Source of the DNA: Moraxella bovis
GTDB taxonomy: Bacteria > Pseudomonadota > Gammaproteobacteria > Pseudomonadales > Moraxellaceae
Assembly: GCF_002014975.1 (NCBI RefSeq)
Contig: NZ_MUXV01000014.1
Span: 3,191-67,190 of the forward strand
Reading direction: 5' to 3'
Length of the DNA: 64,000 nucleotides
In this document: positions 42,333 through 52,228 of the stretch, piece by piece
Layout: each line of letters begins with the position of its first letter
How positions within the stretch are numbered: the first letter of the stretch is position 1
Translations under genes and position numbers: made by a program
The notes under the pieces: model-generated
The model's database searches: none
What the model was told of the DNA's origin: nothing
What the model saw: the letters and a program-made list of their open reading frames with translations, nothing else

Positions 42333-44930
42333 CTACTGAACAGAACGTTCTTTGAGACGTTTTTGACGCTTGACTTCATCTTCGGCTCGCCATTTGTCCG
42401 TTTTCATCTCGTCAGCCGTAGGACGCACTTCTAGGTTTGGTATGTCTGTCACGCCCATCTCCTGGAACGCAAAAGCAATCGTCATCAGCTCGTCTTCTTT
42501 TCGCTCATTATAAGTATTTGGGCTGTGTCCTTGGTTTTCAGCGGCATGAAGAAGTGCGGGACGACCACAGCTTTCTATCTCCTGAAAACGTGCAACAAAC
42601 TTATAAGAATGCGACGGCACCACACGGTCATCTCGCTTGGATGTTTGTACCAAGGTAGATGGATAACAAGTGCCTGCATTTAGGTTATGATAAGGCGAAT
42701 AACTCATCAAAACATCATAAACACGACGACCTTCTGATGGCACGCCATACTCTTCCATCCAATACTGCGTAATGCCCATGTCCGCCTGACGCAGTTGGTC
42801 TAAGACAGCCACCTGTGGGAATGCCACACGATACTTCTCTGGATGACGCACCATGGCGGCTCCCACCAAAAGACCACCGTTAGACCCACCAATAATGCCT
42901 AGATGGTCAGGGTTGGCATAGCCTGCTTGATTTAGGTAGTCAGCAGCAGCAGCAAAGTCATCATAACCCGTCAAGCGTTTGGTGTGCTTAGCAGCATCTT
43001 GCCACTCTTGTCCGTATTCGCCACCGCCGCGGATAAAGGCATGAGCCCAAACACCGCCATTTTCTAGCCATGCGGTGTTGGCGGGAAAGCCAAAGGTTTG
43101 GTCATAGATGACACCATAACCACCATAGCCGTATAATAATGTCGGGTTCTTACCATCTAAGGGAATGCCTTTTTTGTAGCTGATATTCATCGGCACCTGC
43201 GTGCCATCATAGGATGTATAAAATACCACCTTGCTTTCGTACTGCGTCTCATCAAATGGTGCTAAGTCAAAGCGACGAATATCCAAAAATTCATCTTTGG
43301 CAATGCTATACTTATAATCCGTGGGCGGGAATGTTGGGTTCTCAAAACGAAACTGCACATAGTTTTCGTTGGATTCAGCATCATTTTCGTCCACTTCGTG
43401 ATTGGAATCGGTTTGCTCTTTGTTCACCAAGTTGCCAGTCAGCTCAGAAATAAAGCCCGCCCCCTGTGGTGGTGTCAAATCTTTTAAAAAGACACCTGTG
43501 GTAGCATCCACCAGTTTAAGGCGACTCACCCCATCTTTTAGGTAGGTCACCAAGAAGTAGCCATTACCTTCTTCGTGATAATACGCATCACGCATCAAAT
43601 CCAAATCCTGCGGAATATTAACCACCACTTCACGCTTTTTTAGATTGTCAAGATTACTCTTAATCAGCTCGCCCCTACGGTCATTCTCACCACTAATAAA
43701 CCACACGTCACGGGTCTCTGGGTCAAAATGTATCAGCTGTGCCAAGATGTTATTATTAAAAGCTGGATTGTATCTAACCGCTTTATCAAAGAATTTATTA
43801 TCATGCAAGCGATACACATCGCCTGTCTTACGGTCTTTGATATAAGCCGTTGTTGTACCCTGGTACATGCCATCCATGACCAAATAACGGTCATCATCAC
43901 CATCAAAATAGATGCTGGTGATTGCACCACCACCCACTTGGTTTGAGTTGGTTTCGATAGGGTCAATAAAACGCTCTTTGCCAATATCACGACGATAGAC
44001 AGCAAGCTGGGGCACACTACCCACATAAAACAGCGTATCATCATCTAGCCATGTGGATGCCAAAATATCTCGTCTAAGACCTTTGATAATGGGCGTGGCA
44101 AGTTCGCCTGTACGGGTATCTATGACGTGCAAAAATCTAGGGTCAACATCAGAAAATCCTTGACGCACAAAGAACGACACATAAGAGCCATCTTTACTAA
44201 CCTTAACACCACGAACAGCAGCATTGCCATCTGGGGTCATCTTACCATCTGGGGAAATGGTCGCCTGATTGACAAGTTCGGTGCGAGTGCCATCTGGATC
44301 AATACGCTCAATGCGACTAAACCCATCAACATGACGATAATAACGAATCTCACCAATCTTATCCCGATAAAAACGACTCATAGTATGCTCAACATCTTTT
44401 AGAGCATCGTAGTTTCTTTTTAGCTGGTCATAAACAGTAGAGCTTTGAATGTACGCTTCCGTTACTGCATTTTGCTCATTCACCCATTCATTAACCTCGC
44501 TGGACACCCTAGGTTGCACCGTTTGTAGATACCGAGTGGTCTCAGCCGCCAACGGTCGGTCGTCTTCAAAACGAGTACCAATAAAGTTTCGCTCACGGTC
44601 AGCATCGGTCTCTTTGGCAACATATGCATCAATATTATCATACTTTTCTAACCAGCGGTATTTATCCACATGGGTGCCACCAGAATAATGGTCAATACCA
44701 TCATCTGGGGCGTGCTGATTATCGATGTATTGGGCATTTCTGGTACCTGCAGTATTGGCAGAGATGCCAAATTCACCGTGTAAAAAAGGGTCGTAACTGT
44801 CTTGGTGCACCCGAGTTTTTGGGTAATTTAGTTTATTACTGCTGTCAGTGTCATCATCAGCCTGTACCGTTGTCATGTAGACACACGACATCACTGCCAA
44901 TGCCAACGTGGTAAGTTTTAATCTCATCAT
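42333..44930 (-). CDS. Secreted prolyl oligopeptidase-family serine peptidase (S9A)
   Basis: The start at 44930 has AAGGAG six bases upstream; the frame also opens at a TTG two codons earlier. The 865-residue product has a signal peptide (about residues 1-25, ending VQADDD) and then a long N-terminal propeller region. The catalytic domain has the Ser in IIGGSNGGLLVGAAM, Asp in SKRDDRVVPSHSYKF and His in ENQGHSPNTYNE, in the family order. It is longer than the common 680-710 residues because of an N-terminal extension. It is likely periplasmic or exported and cleaves proline-containing peptides. Confidence 0.9.
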   Translation of the reverse strand: MMRLKLTTLALAVMSCVYMTTVQADDDTDSSNKLNYPKTRVHQDSYDPFLHGEFGISANTAGTRNAQYIDNQHAPDDGIDHYSGGTHVDKYRWLEKYDNIDAYVAKETDADRERNFIGTRFEDDRPLAAETTRYLQTVQPRVSSEVNEWVNEQNAVTEAYIQSSTVYDQLKRNYDALKDVEHTMSRFYRDKIGEIRYYRHVDGFSRIERIDPDGTRTELVNQATISPDGKMTPDGNAAVRGVKVSKDGSYVSFFVRQGFSDVDPRFLHVIDTRTGELATPIIKGLRRDILASTWLDDDTLFYVGSVPQLAVYRRDIGKERFIDPIETNSNQVGGGAITSIYFDGDDDRYLVMDGMYQGTTTAYIKDRKTGDVYRLHDNKFFDKAVRYNPAFNNNILAQLIHFDPETRDVWFISGENDRRGELIKSNLDNLKKREVVVNIPQDLDLMRDAYYHEEGNGYFLVTYLKDGVSRLKLVDATTGVFLKDLTPPQGAGFISELTGNLVNKEQTDSNHEVDENDAESNENYVQFRFENPTFPPTDYKYSIAKDEFLDIRRFDLAPFDETQYESKVVFYTSYDGTQVPMNISYKKGIPLDGKNPTLLYGYGGYGVIYDQTFGFPANTAWLENGGVWAHAFIRGGGEYGQEWQDAAKHTKRLTGYDDFAAAADYLNQAGYANPDHLGIIGGSNGGLLVGAAMVRHPEKYRVAFPQVAVLDQLRQADMGITQYWMEEYGVPSEGRRVYDVLMSYSPYHNLNAGTCYPSTLVQTSKRDDRVVPSHSYKFVARFQEIESCGRPALLHAAENQGHSPNTYNERKEDELMTIAFAFQEMGVTDIPNLEVRPTADEMKTDKWRAEDEVKRQKRLKERSVQ

Positions 44931-45032
44931 GGGCAACTCCTTAATTTTTTGCCATGCAAATCAACCGATAAATACACCTGTCAGGAGCAAGTCTCATCGC
45001 CTGCCCCCGCATTTTTATATTGTGTTTTGTGC

Positions 45033-46325
45033 TTAGAATGTAAACACCATGCCCACACGCACATTGTCATCGGTCAATTTGCCAGTATCCTTGCCACCGA
45101 CCTTATAAACTGTCTCTTCGGTATCATAACGACCATAGACACGAACATTGGGACGAATGCGATAGTCTAGCTGCACATAGGCTTCTTTGGTGTCGGCTTT
45201 ATCATAGAGATGTTGCTCGCCTGCCCCCACATAAGAATACATCGCCAAATCTGTCCAACCACTGTCCCGATAGGTGGCATACAAAGAGCCTGCGTCATTT
45301 GTTAATGCTGATGCACCTGCCTTTAGATCTGTCTCAGCTTTTTTGGTGCCATAGCCTGCACTGACCTTAAAAACAGGGTTGATGTCATAGGCAATCTTCG
45401 CTCCCAGATAATCCGTGGTGCGTTTATCCAAAGGTGTGTTACGACTGTCTGACATGTTTTCTTTTTTGCGACCGATATCCGCCGCTATCAAGAACTTACC
45501 TGCCTGATATTCTAATGATGCCGCTACACCATCAACTTTTTGTGGGTAGCGGTTTAGAGTGTTTTGGTTGGCAGTCCACTGTGCTTCTGCAATGTTGGTC
45601 ACAGGGTTAAAATCACTGTGCGTATAGCCTGCCGCCACTCTTAGGCTTTGATTATCAGCGATGGGAAAGCGGTAACTTGCTGACACGCCATAGCCTGAGT
45701 CCACTTCGGTGTTATTTTCTTTGGTCACATCGTTATAACCTGCAAAACTATAATAAGCACTGGTTTGCAAGCCTTTGACACCATAATAGTCCAAACGCAC
45801 CGCATTGGTACTAAAAATATCTAGTGGCGTATCTGTGCCGGTACGATTAACATAGTTGGTGTGTAGGTATTGGCGACCTAGGCTAATCGCCCCCAGATTG
45901 CGTTTGTCAAAAGACAAACTTGAATTAGACAAATAAAAATCACGCCCATCACTATAGCCAAAGCCGACATTACCCGTCACTCGCCAGTCATTTGGCAACT
46001 CTTGTGAGCCGCGAAAATCCACATAGGACACGCCGTGGTTTTGTCCCAAACGTGGCTTTCTGTCAGTACTGGACAACTCTGTGCCTGCTGGGATGTTACT
46101 GCCCCAATGCCAACTATTTCCATCAATGTAAGCACTCGCCATTGGGCTTTGTAGCACAAACTTCTCATCCTGTTTGGTGGCTTGCATATCAATCTGTCCG
46201 CTGATGTCCAAAGACAAGCCATCTTTTTTGTAAAGATTATAAACTGCCTGAGAGCTGGTTGCTGTTAGAATCACGCCTGTCATTAGGGCGATTTTGGTTA
46301 ATTGAAAAGATTGGGTCGCTTTCAT
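45033..46325 (-). CDS. Outer membrane porin (Gram-negative porin-like)
   Basis: The 430-residue protein has a signal peptide (ALMTGVILTATSSQA), amphipathic strands of alternating polarity throughout, porin blocks GLSLDISGQIDMQATKQDEK and FRGSQELPNDWRVTGNVGFG, and a C-terminal VRVGMVFTF, the BAM recognition end. The mature chain suggests a 16-strand trimeric porin. It resembles Moraxella M35-type porins, but the family cannot be fixed. The adjacent gene at 46346 is a second, related porin, so they may be an old duplication. Confidence 0.82.
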   Translation of the reverse strand: MKATQSFQLTKIALMTGVILTATSSQAVYNLYKKDGLSLDISGQIDMQATKQDEKFVLQSPMASAYIDGNSWHWGSNIPAGTELSSTDRKPRLGQNHGVSYVDFRGSQELPNDWRVTGNVGFGYSDGRDFYLSNSSLSFDKRNLGAISLGRQYLHTNYVNRTGTDTPLDIFSTNAVRLDYYGVKGLQTSAYYSFAGYNDVTKENNTEVDSGYGVSASYRFPIADNQSLRVAAGYTHSDFNPVTNIAEAQWTANQNTLNRYPQKVDGVAASLEYQAGKFLIAADIGRKKENMSDSRNTPLDKRTTDYLGAKIAYDINPVFKVSAGYGTKKAETDLKAGASALTNDAGSLYATYRDSGWTDLAMYSYVGAGEQHLYDKADTKEAYVQLDYRIRPNVRVYGRYDTEETVYKVGGKDTGKLTDDNVRVGMVFTF

Positions 46326-46345
46326 AAAAAATTCCTTTAAAATAA

Positions 46346-47569
46346 TTAAAATGAGAATGATGCCCCGATGTTGGCGGTGAGTTGTTCACGATTACTAAAT
46401 TCGCCTTCGGTAACATAGTTGGTGGTCTTTAAGTTGGTGACTGAGCCATTTAACGTAATGCCCTTATACAGCTCATATTGCAGACCCACGCTGTATCGAT
46501 CTTGCTCAACTTTATCAAAGAACAACGCTTCTGTTCCCGAATAAGGCTCTAACCTACCAAAATCCACCATTCTCTCAAAAGATGCAGGTGAGTTATTTTT
46601 AGAATGGCTGTGTCCATAGCTTAGCGTACCTTTTAGACGTGGGGTGAATTCATAATCCACTTTGGCACCATAGACTTTTTTGTCTACACCACTGGTGACA
46701 TAACCATTGTAAGACTCTTCACGCTCGCCATAGTCTAGCCCAACCATCCAGTCATTATGGCGAAACCCAACACCGAGTAGATAAGCATCTGCTTTTTCGG
46801 CAACATCATAGTACGCCATGTCATCATGACCCTTACTGCGACTATAACCGCCCGCCAAGGTCAGCGTTTTTCGTGGTGCAAAATCAAAGTCATACTTGGC
46901 AGAAACCCCATCACTGTGATGCCACCCTAAGGCTCTGCGGTTATTGACATCTGCTGACTGAGTTAGCATGTGATAGGCGGACAAAGTCAGATTGGGCACG
47001 CCCGTATATCTGGCATTGATGTTGGTGCCTGTGTCATTCATGGTGTTTAGCATACCCAAACCTGTCTGGCTCACACCAAGCCTATTGAAACGACTGCCGA
47101 CACTCAGTCTGCCTTGCTCGCCATAAGTACCAAAATCAAACCAAGCCCCCCAATAAGCACCCTGGTTACGACTGTCACTCTCACTAGCTTCTATCAAAAT
47201 GGAGCTATTGGCGGTAATCTTTGGGGTCAGTCTTTGGCTGGCATAAAACTCAACCGAACCCCAGTTAAGACCGTTTAATCTGAGCTGTTCGTCGCTGTCT
47301 TTACGGTCTTGATTGGCAAGCACATCAGCGACACTGCCATTAGTGCCAAAAATCCTAGGATCACCATAAGTATAGTTAAACTTATTGGATTCGGTGCTAA
47401 AATTGGGATTAATACTGCCATAAATACCAAGGCTTAAACCATCTTTAAGCGATGGTATCTCCAACATCGCCGCATGAGCTGGCATGGCAAACAATGCCAA
47501 AACAGACATGGGAACAATCCAACGGAGCTGTCTGGCAAGTGGATGAAGGGGGTGGATTAGTGTGTGCAT
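46346..47569 (-). CDS. Second outer membrane porin, adjacent to the first
   Basis: The 407-residue protein has a long N terminus (about 33 residues, signal ending MPAHAAM). A GLSLGIYGSINPNF start of the barrel follows, then many amphipathic strands (GSVEFYASQRLTPKITANSS), and the C-terminal ANIGASFSF ending in Phe. Its end is 20 bases from the start of the neighbouring porin, in the same direction, consistent with a single transcript. It lacks clear relatedness at the primary level beyond the barrel pattern. Confidence 0.8.
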   Translation of the reverse strand: MHTLIHPLHPLARQLRWIVPMSVLALFAMPAHAAMLEIPSLKDGLSLGIYGSINPNFSTESNKFNYTYGDPRIFGTNGSVADVLANQDRKDSDEQLRLNGLNWGSVEFYASQRLTPKITANSSILIEASESDSRNQGAYWGAWFDFGTYGEQGRLSVGSRFNRLGVSQTGLGMLNTMNDTGTNINARYTGVPNLTLSAYHMLTQSADVNNRRALGWHHSDGVSAKYDFDFAPRKTLTLAGGYSRSKGHDDMAYYDVAEKADAYLLGVGFRHNDWMVGLDYGEREESYNGYVTSGVDKKVYGAKVDYEFTPRLKGTLSYGHSHSKNNSPASFERMVDFGRLEPYSGTEALFFDKVEQDRYSVGLQYELYKGITLNGSVTNLKTTNYVTEGEFSNREQLTANIGASFSF

Positions 47570-48040
47570 AGAAAGTTAGTTCTCCTTAACACCAAAAAAT
47601 AACATCCAAGTCACAAAGCACAAAAGATTTGTAATGGCTAACATTCAGTCGAAGCGACTTGGGTGGCTACATGACATTTTGTGATACATATGCATAACTA
47701 AATATTATGTTATGTAACTAAATGATACAAAAATCTTTATTTGTGTAGAATAATGTTGATTTTTGAAAATGTCAAGTAGGAAAAATTAATTTTTCACATT
47801 TTTGTCATGATTTTATGTAAAGACATCGTTTAAGCCAAGCTCATAATAGTCACTTCCATATTTGGGATAACCAATGGCCTATTTTTCAATATTTTATACT
47901 TACTATATATCCTTAAACCCAAAAAATCGGTCATGTTTTGCCCATAATTTGTCAGTTTTTGCCAAAATAGCGTGGTTTTTGTTTACATTTTTATAATTAT
48001 TTTTTACAATAGTTCTTTTAAATTCATGATGATAACGAAC
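47570..48040. other. Promoter region of the porins and of pheS
   Basis: About 470 bases between divergent genes. It contains the near-palindrome CATATGCATAACTAAATATTATGTTATGTAAC around 47686-47718 and an AT-rich block. No convincing additional gene was seen. The F-rich frame at 47972-48040 is in frame with pheS but not needed for its function. Confidence 0.6.
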
Positions 48041-49099
48041 ATGACTGATACTCATTCTCCCTTAGACGTGGTGCTTGCCCTATCGCATTTGGATAAACCC
48101 CTAGCAGACATTAGCAGTGATGATTTTGATGATTATGCCAAACAGGTCATCGAAGCGATTGGCACAGCTTGCGATACCGCCCAATTACAAGAATTAAAAG
48201 GGGCATTGCAAGGCAAAAAATCCCCCATTACCGCCCTCTCCAAACAAATGGGCGGACTTGACAGCGAGGGCAAAAAAACTTACGGGGCGTACTTGCACGA
48301 GCTTCGCACCCGTATCGCCACTGCCCTTGATGAACGTGGGGCGGTATTGGCAAAAGAAGCCTTGAACGCCAAGCTCATGGCAGAGCAAATCGACATCACG
48401 CTCCCGCCACGCCACCGCCCCACAGGTGGACTGCACCCGATTACGCACACCACACAACGTATGAAGCAGTTTTTTGTGCAGGCGGGATTTAGTGTGGCGA
48501 CAGGTCCTGAGGTTGAGAGCGATTATTATAACTTTGAGGCGTTAAATATCCCCGACCACCACCCTGCCCGTGCCATGCACGATACCTTCTACTTTGACGC
48601 TCATTATCTACTGCGTACGCATACCTCTGGCGTGCAAATCCGTACGATGGAGACGAGCGAACCGCCCCTGCGTATCATCTGCCCTGGGCGTGTGTATCGC
48701 TGTGATAGCGACCAGACGCACTCGCCCATGTTTCATCAAATGGAAGGTTTGATGATTTCTAAATCATCGAGCTTTGCCGAGCTCAAAGGCGTGATTCATG
48801 AGTTTTTAAATGCTTTTTTTGGCAAAGAAATGACCGTGCGTTTTCGCCCGAGCTTTTTCCCCTTTACCGAGCCGTCTGCGGAGGTGGATATTTTATCCGA
48901 CTCTGGCAAATGGTTAGAAGTCTTGGGCTGTGGCATGGTACACCCCCAAGTACTGCATAACTGTGGCATTGACCCTGACGAATACACAGGCTTTGCCTTT
49001 GGGCTGGGTATTGAGCGTTTTGCCATGCTGTATTATGACATTGATGATTTGCGAGTATTTTTCCAAAATGATGTAAGATTTTTAGGGCAGTTTGCCTAA
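48041..49099 (+). CDS. pheS: Phenylalanyl-tRNA synthetase alpha subunit PheS
   Basis: PheS forms the catalytic half of the alpha2beta2 phenylalanyl-tRNA synthetase. The 352-residue protein begins (ATG 48041) with a helical coiled-coil domain; motif 2 (RVYRCDSDQTHSPMFHQMEG) and motif 3 (GFAFGLGIERFAMLYY) are complete. An in-frame Phe-rich extension reaches back to a GTG at 47972 but has no ribosome binding site. It is followed by a small toxin-antitoxin pair and then pheT, where most bacteria have pheS directly next to pheT. Confidence 0.96.
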   Translation: MTDTHSPLDVVLALSHLDKPLADISSDDFDDYAKQVIEAIGTACDTAQLQELKGALQGKKSPITALSKQMGGLDSEGKKTYGAYLHELRTRIATALDERGAVLAKEALNAKLMAEQIDITLPPRHRPTGGLHPITHTTQRMKQFFVQAGFSVATGPEVESDYYNFEALNIPDHHPARAMHDTFYFDAHYLLRTHTSGVQIRTMETSEPPLRIICPGRVYRCDSDQTHSPMFHQMEGLMISKSSSFAELKGVIHEFLNAFFGKEMTVRFRPSFFPFTEPSAEVDILSDSGKWLEVLGCGMVHPQVLHNCGIDPDEYTGFAFGLGIERFAMLYYDIDDLRVFFQNDVRFLGQFA

Positions 49100-49108
49100 G
49101 GAAGCCAT

Positions 49109-49339
49109 ATGCTAAATGCTTATCAAGCGGTCATCACAAACGGTCAATTGACTTGGCTTGACCCCATTCCCAATCTTGAAAATCAGACAGTAACGGTCAT
49201 TGTGTTACCCAATCAGCCTGCTGAAAAACCTGCGGATAAACCCAGAAAAATCGGCATGTCCGCAGGTAAAGCCAAATTTCCCGATGATATTAATAAATAT
49301 AATGATGAAGTGGCAAGATTGTTTGGCGTGGAATTGTAA
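49109..49339 (+). CDS. Small antitoxin-like protein between pheS and pheT
   Basis: The 76-residue product has an N-terminal beta part (NAYQAVITNGQLTWLD) and a C-terminal acidic segment (GMSAGKAKFPDDINKYNDEV) of the kind found in VapB/Phd-type antitoxins that neutralise a PIN toxin. It starts 9 bases after the pheS stop and is followed after 3 bases by the broken PIN gene, the usual antitoxin-toxin order. Identity is by position and short C-terminal similarity. Confidence 0.65.
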   Translation: MLNAYQAVITNGQLTWLDPIPNLENQTVTVIVLPNQPAEKPADKPRKIGMSAGKAKFPDDINKYNDEVARLFGVEL

Positions 49340-49342
49340 AAC

Positions 49343-49735
49343 ATGGCGTATTTATTAGATACCCACATTGTACTTTGGTTAAATTATGAACCCCATAAAA
49401 TCACTTATGAACTTGAACAAATTTTATTAAATAAAAATCATAAAATTTATTTTAGTTCAGTAAATATTTGGGAAGTGGCAATCAAATCAAAACTGGACAA
49501 ACTTGATATTGTTAGGGCAAATCCAAAAGGACTGTATGATGATTTGTTGGACGGTGGTTATGACGAATTGGCTGTCTGATCAAAATATTGCATACAATTA
49601 GAAAATTTGCCTTTTGTGCATAGAGACCCTTTTGATAGATTGTTAATCAGTCAAGCCATGAGTGAAAATTTAACTTTAATTACTTATGATAACTGTATTT
49701 TAAAATACGATTGTGTTAAAACTTTAAAGATTTAA
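49343..49735 (+). pseudogene. VapC-like PIN toxin gene broken by an in-frame TGA
   Basis: The first 78 codons read YLLDTHIVLWLNYEPHKI, then VNIWEVAIKSKLDKLDIV, both PIN motifs (Asp and Glu). The reading then meets TGA at 49577-49579, inside DELAV-stop-SKYCIQLENLPF, and continues in the same frame through HRDPFDRLLISQAM, the conserved second half, to TAA at 49733. Without the stop, 130 codons of VapC would be complete. One base change would restore it. The antitoxin remains intact. Confidence 0.85.
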
Positions 49736-49764
49736 TACATAAAAAAACCAAATAAGAGACATTT

Positions 49765-52152
49765 ATGAAAATCAGCGAAAACTGGCTCAGACAATGGGTC
49801 AATCCTGCCAATACTTCTGCCGAGCTTGGCGAACAACTGACCATGCTTGGCTTGGAATTGGACGACATCACCCCCATCGCCCCCATGTTTAGTGGCGTGG
49901 TTGTGGGTCAGGTCATCACTTGCAACAAGCACCCCGATGCCGACAAACTCTCCGTCACCACCATCAATGTTGGTACAGATGAGCATTTGCAAATCGTCTG
50001 CGAGGCAACCAATGTGCGTGCAGGACTAAAAGTGGCGGTGGCAACGATTGGGGCGGTACTGCCACCGATTGACGGCAAAGAGTTTAAAATTAAAAAAGGC
50101 AAACTGCGTGGCGTAGAATCCCAAGGCATGCTCTGCGGTGCATCCGAATTGGGTCTTATTGATGAGATTGACGGGCTTTTGGAGCTGGACGATGACGCTC
50201 CGATTGGCGTTGATGTGCGTGAGTATTTGGGGCTGGACGGTCAGATTTTTGATGTGGCTATTACCCCCAATCGTGGCGACTGCCTAAGCGTGCTGGGTCT
50301 ATCTCGTGAGATTGGCGTGGTTAATGGCTTAGCCCTAAACCGCCCCAAGATTATTACGACCCCCCCCACGCTGGATAAATCTGTATCGGTCAAAGTCGAA
50401 AACACCACCGCTTGTCCACGCTATCTGGCTCAGTACATCGGCGACATTGACCGCAGTGTCAAAACCCCCAAATGGCTAAAAGACAGCCTTGTGGCGAGCG
50501 GACTTCGCACCCATAATTTTTTGGTCGATGTTACGAACTTTATCCTATTAGAACTTGGTCAGCCCCTACACGCATTTGACGCTGATAAAATCGTGGGAGC
50601 GATTAAGGTGCGCCTTGCCAATCAAGGCGAAACGGTAGAGCTGTTAAACGAGCAAACCATTACCCTAAGTGGCGATGAGTTAGTGATTGTCGATGATGTG
50701 GGCGTGCTTGCTTTGGCAGGAATTATGGGTGGCTCTCGCTCGGCGGTGTCGGACAGCACGACCAACATCGTGCTAGAATCGGCTCATTTTAACCAACTCA
50801 ACATCGCAGGGCGTGCCAGACGTTTTGGCTTGCACACCGATGCCAGTGCCAGATTTGAGCGTGGGGTGGATTTTGACTTACCCAAACTCGCCCTTGACCG
50901 TGCCACGACTTTGATAGCGAGCATTGCTGGCGGTCAAGTCGGACAAATCACCACCGCCGAGAGCGTCTCTGATTTGCCAGCACGCACCACCATCAGCGTG
51001 CCATTTGCCAAAGTCGAAAAACTACTTGGCATCAGCCTGCCCAGCGATGAGATTGTGGGACTATTAAACCGCTTAGAAATCAACACCACCTTTGACGGTA
51101 CGGCATTTGTCTGCCAGCCCCCGAGCCACCGCTTTGACCTAACCATCAGCGAGGACATCATTGAGGAGGTTGCTCGGGTGCATGGCTATGCCAACATCGC
51201 CCCACGCCTGCCACAGTTTGCAGTGGACATGAGCTATGATGACACGGCAGATTTGACCCACACACTCAAACTAATCCTTGCCAAACAGGGCTATTTTGAG
51301 GCGGTGAGTTTTAGCTTTTGTGATGACAAATTAGAAAAACTGCTCCACGATGACAAATTGGGCGAGATACTGCCCCTTGCCAACCCTATCTCCTCCGAGC
51401 TTGCGGTCATGAGACGTACGCTACTATCTAGCCTACTGCCTATCGTAAGCCACAACCTAAACCGCCAGCAAACGGACGTGCGACTGTTTGAGGTGGGTTT
51501 GTCGTTCGTGGGTAAAGATGTCGCAAGCCTCGCCCAAATCGGCAGCCTTGCCATCATCGCCACAGGACGAGCGACCGACAGCATTCATGGCGTGCGTGGC
51601 ATGGACTTTTATGATTTAAAAGCCGACATCGAAACCCTGCTCCCTGCCCATGTCTTGCCAAGCTATGAGCGAGCGGATTTGGCGTTTTTGCATTCGGGAC
51701 AAAGTGCGTATGTGTCGGTAGGTGGCAAGCGGATTGGCTATTTTGGGCAATTGCACCCCAGTATCGCAAGCGAGCTTGATTTGCCGACTGTGTGGGTGGC
51801 TCAGTTTGAGCTTGATAAACTGCTTGCCCTGCATCGCAAGCCCCTTGCTGTGAGCCTACCGAGCAAATTCCCAAGCGTTCGCCGTGATTTGGCTTTTTTC
51901 TTGGATAAGGATTTGGCATGGCAAGACGTGGCAGATGTCGTGCGTGATGTGGCAGGCGAGTATTTGACAGACGTTGCCTTGTTTGACGTCTATCAAGGCG
52001 ACAGACTGCCTGCAGGCAAAAAATCACTGGCATTTGCCATGACCTTGCAAGATACTGCTCGTACCCTATCTGATGATGAGATTAAGGCGTTGATGGATAG
52101 GGTGATTGTGGCATTGACCGACAAATACCAAGCACAACTGCGTGATGGCTGA
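49765..52152 (+). CDS. pheT: Phenylalanyl-tRNA synthetase beta subunit PheT
   Basis: PheT is the 795-residue regulatory subunit of phenylalanyl-tRNA synthetase; it binds the tRNA and carries the editing site. It begins MKISENWLRQWV, then the tRNA-binding EMAP-like domain (VVGQVITCNKHPDADKLSVT), the B3/4 editing domain, the B5 domain, the core FPSVRRDLAFFL and the C-terminal ferredoxin-like anticodon-binding domain (LFDVYQGDRLPAGKKSLAFA). It follows the antitoxin-broken toxin pair by 30 bases. Confidence 0.97.
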   Translation: MKISENWLRQWVNPANTSAELGEQLTMLGLELDDITPIAPMFSGVVVGQVITCNKHPDADKLSVTTINVGTDEHLQIVCEATNVRAGLKVAVATIGAVLPPIDGKEFKIKKGKLRGVESQGMLCGASELGLIDEIDGLLELDDDAPIGVDVREYLGLDGQIFDVAITPNRGDCLSVLGLSREIGVVNGLALNRPKIITTPPTLDKSVSVKVENTTACPRYLAQYIGDIDRSVKTPKWLKDSLVASGLRTHNFLVDVTNFILLELGQPLHAFDADKIVGAIKVRLANQGETVELLNEQTITLSGDELVIVDDVGVLALAGIMGGSRSAVSDSTTNIVLESAHFNQLNIAGRARRFGLHTDASARFERGVDFDLPKLALDRATTLIASIAGGQVGQITTAESVSDLPARTTISVPFAKVEKLLGISLPSDEIVGLLNRLEINTTFDGTAFVCQPPSHRFDLTISEDIIEEVARVHGYANIAPRLPQFAVDMSYDDTADLTHTLKLILAKQGYFEAVSFSFCDDKLEKLLHDDKLGEILPLANPISSELAVMRRTLLSSLLPIVSHNLNRQQTDVRLFEVGLSFVGKDVASLAQIGSLAIIATGRATDSIHGVRGMDFYDLKADIETLLPAHVLPSYERADLAFLHSGQSAYVSVGGKRIGYFGQLHPSIASELDLPTVWVAQFELDKLLALHRKPLAVSLPSKFPSVRRDLAFFLDKDLAWQDVADVVRDVAGEYLTDVALFDVYQGDRLPAGKKSLAFAMTLQDTARTLSDDEIKALMDRVIVALTDKYQAQLRDG

Positions 52153-52160
52153 TGTTTGTC

Positions 52161-52183
52161 AAGGGCGAATGTGGTTCGCCCTT
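52161..52183. repeat. Hairpin repeat AAGGGCGAA-TTCGCCCTT between pheT and ihfA
   Basis: A nine-base perfect stem around TGTGG; member of the same family as 2488, 33881 and 34317. It lies between two genes that are usually co-transcribed. Confidence 0.6.
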
Positions 52184-52228
52184 AACCCCAACAATGCCAA
52201 TTTTAATTTAATTTTAAAAGGATGACAC

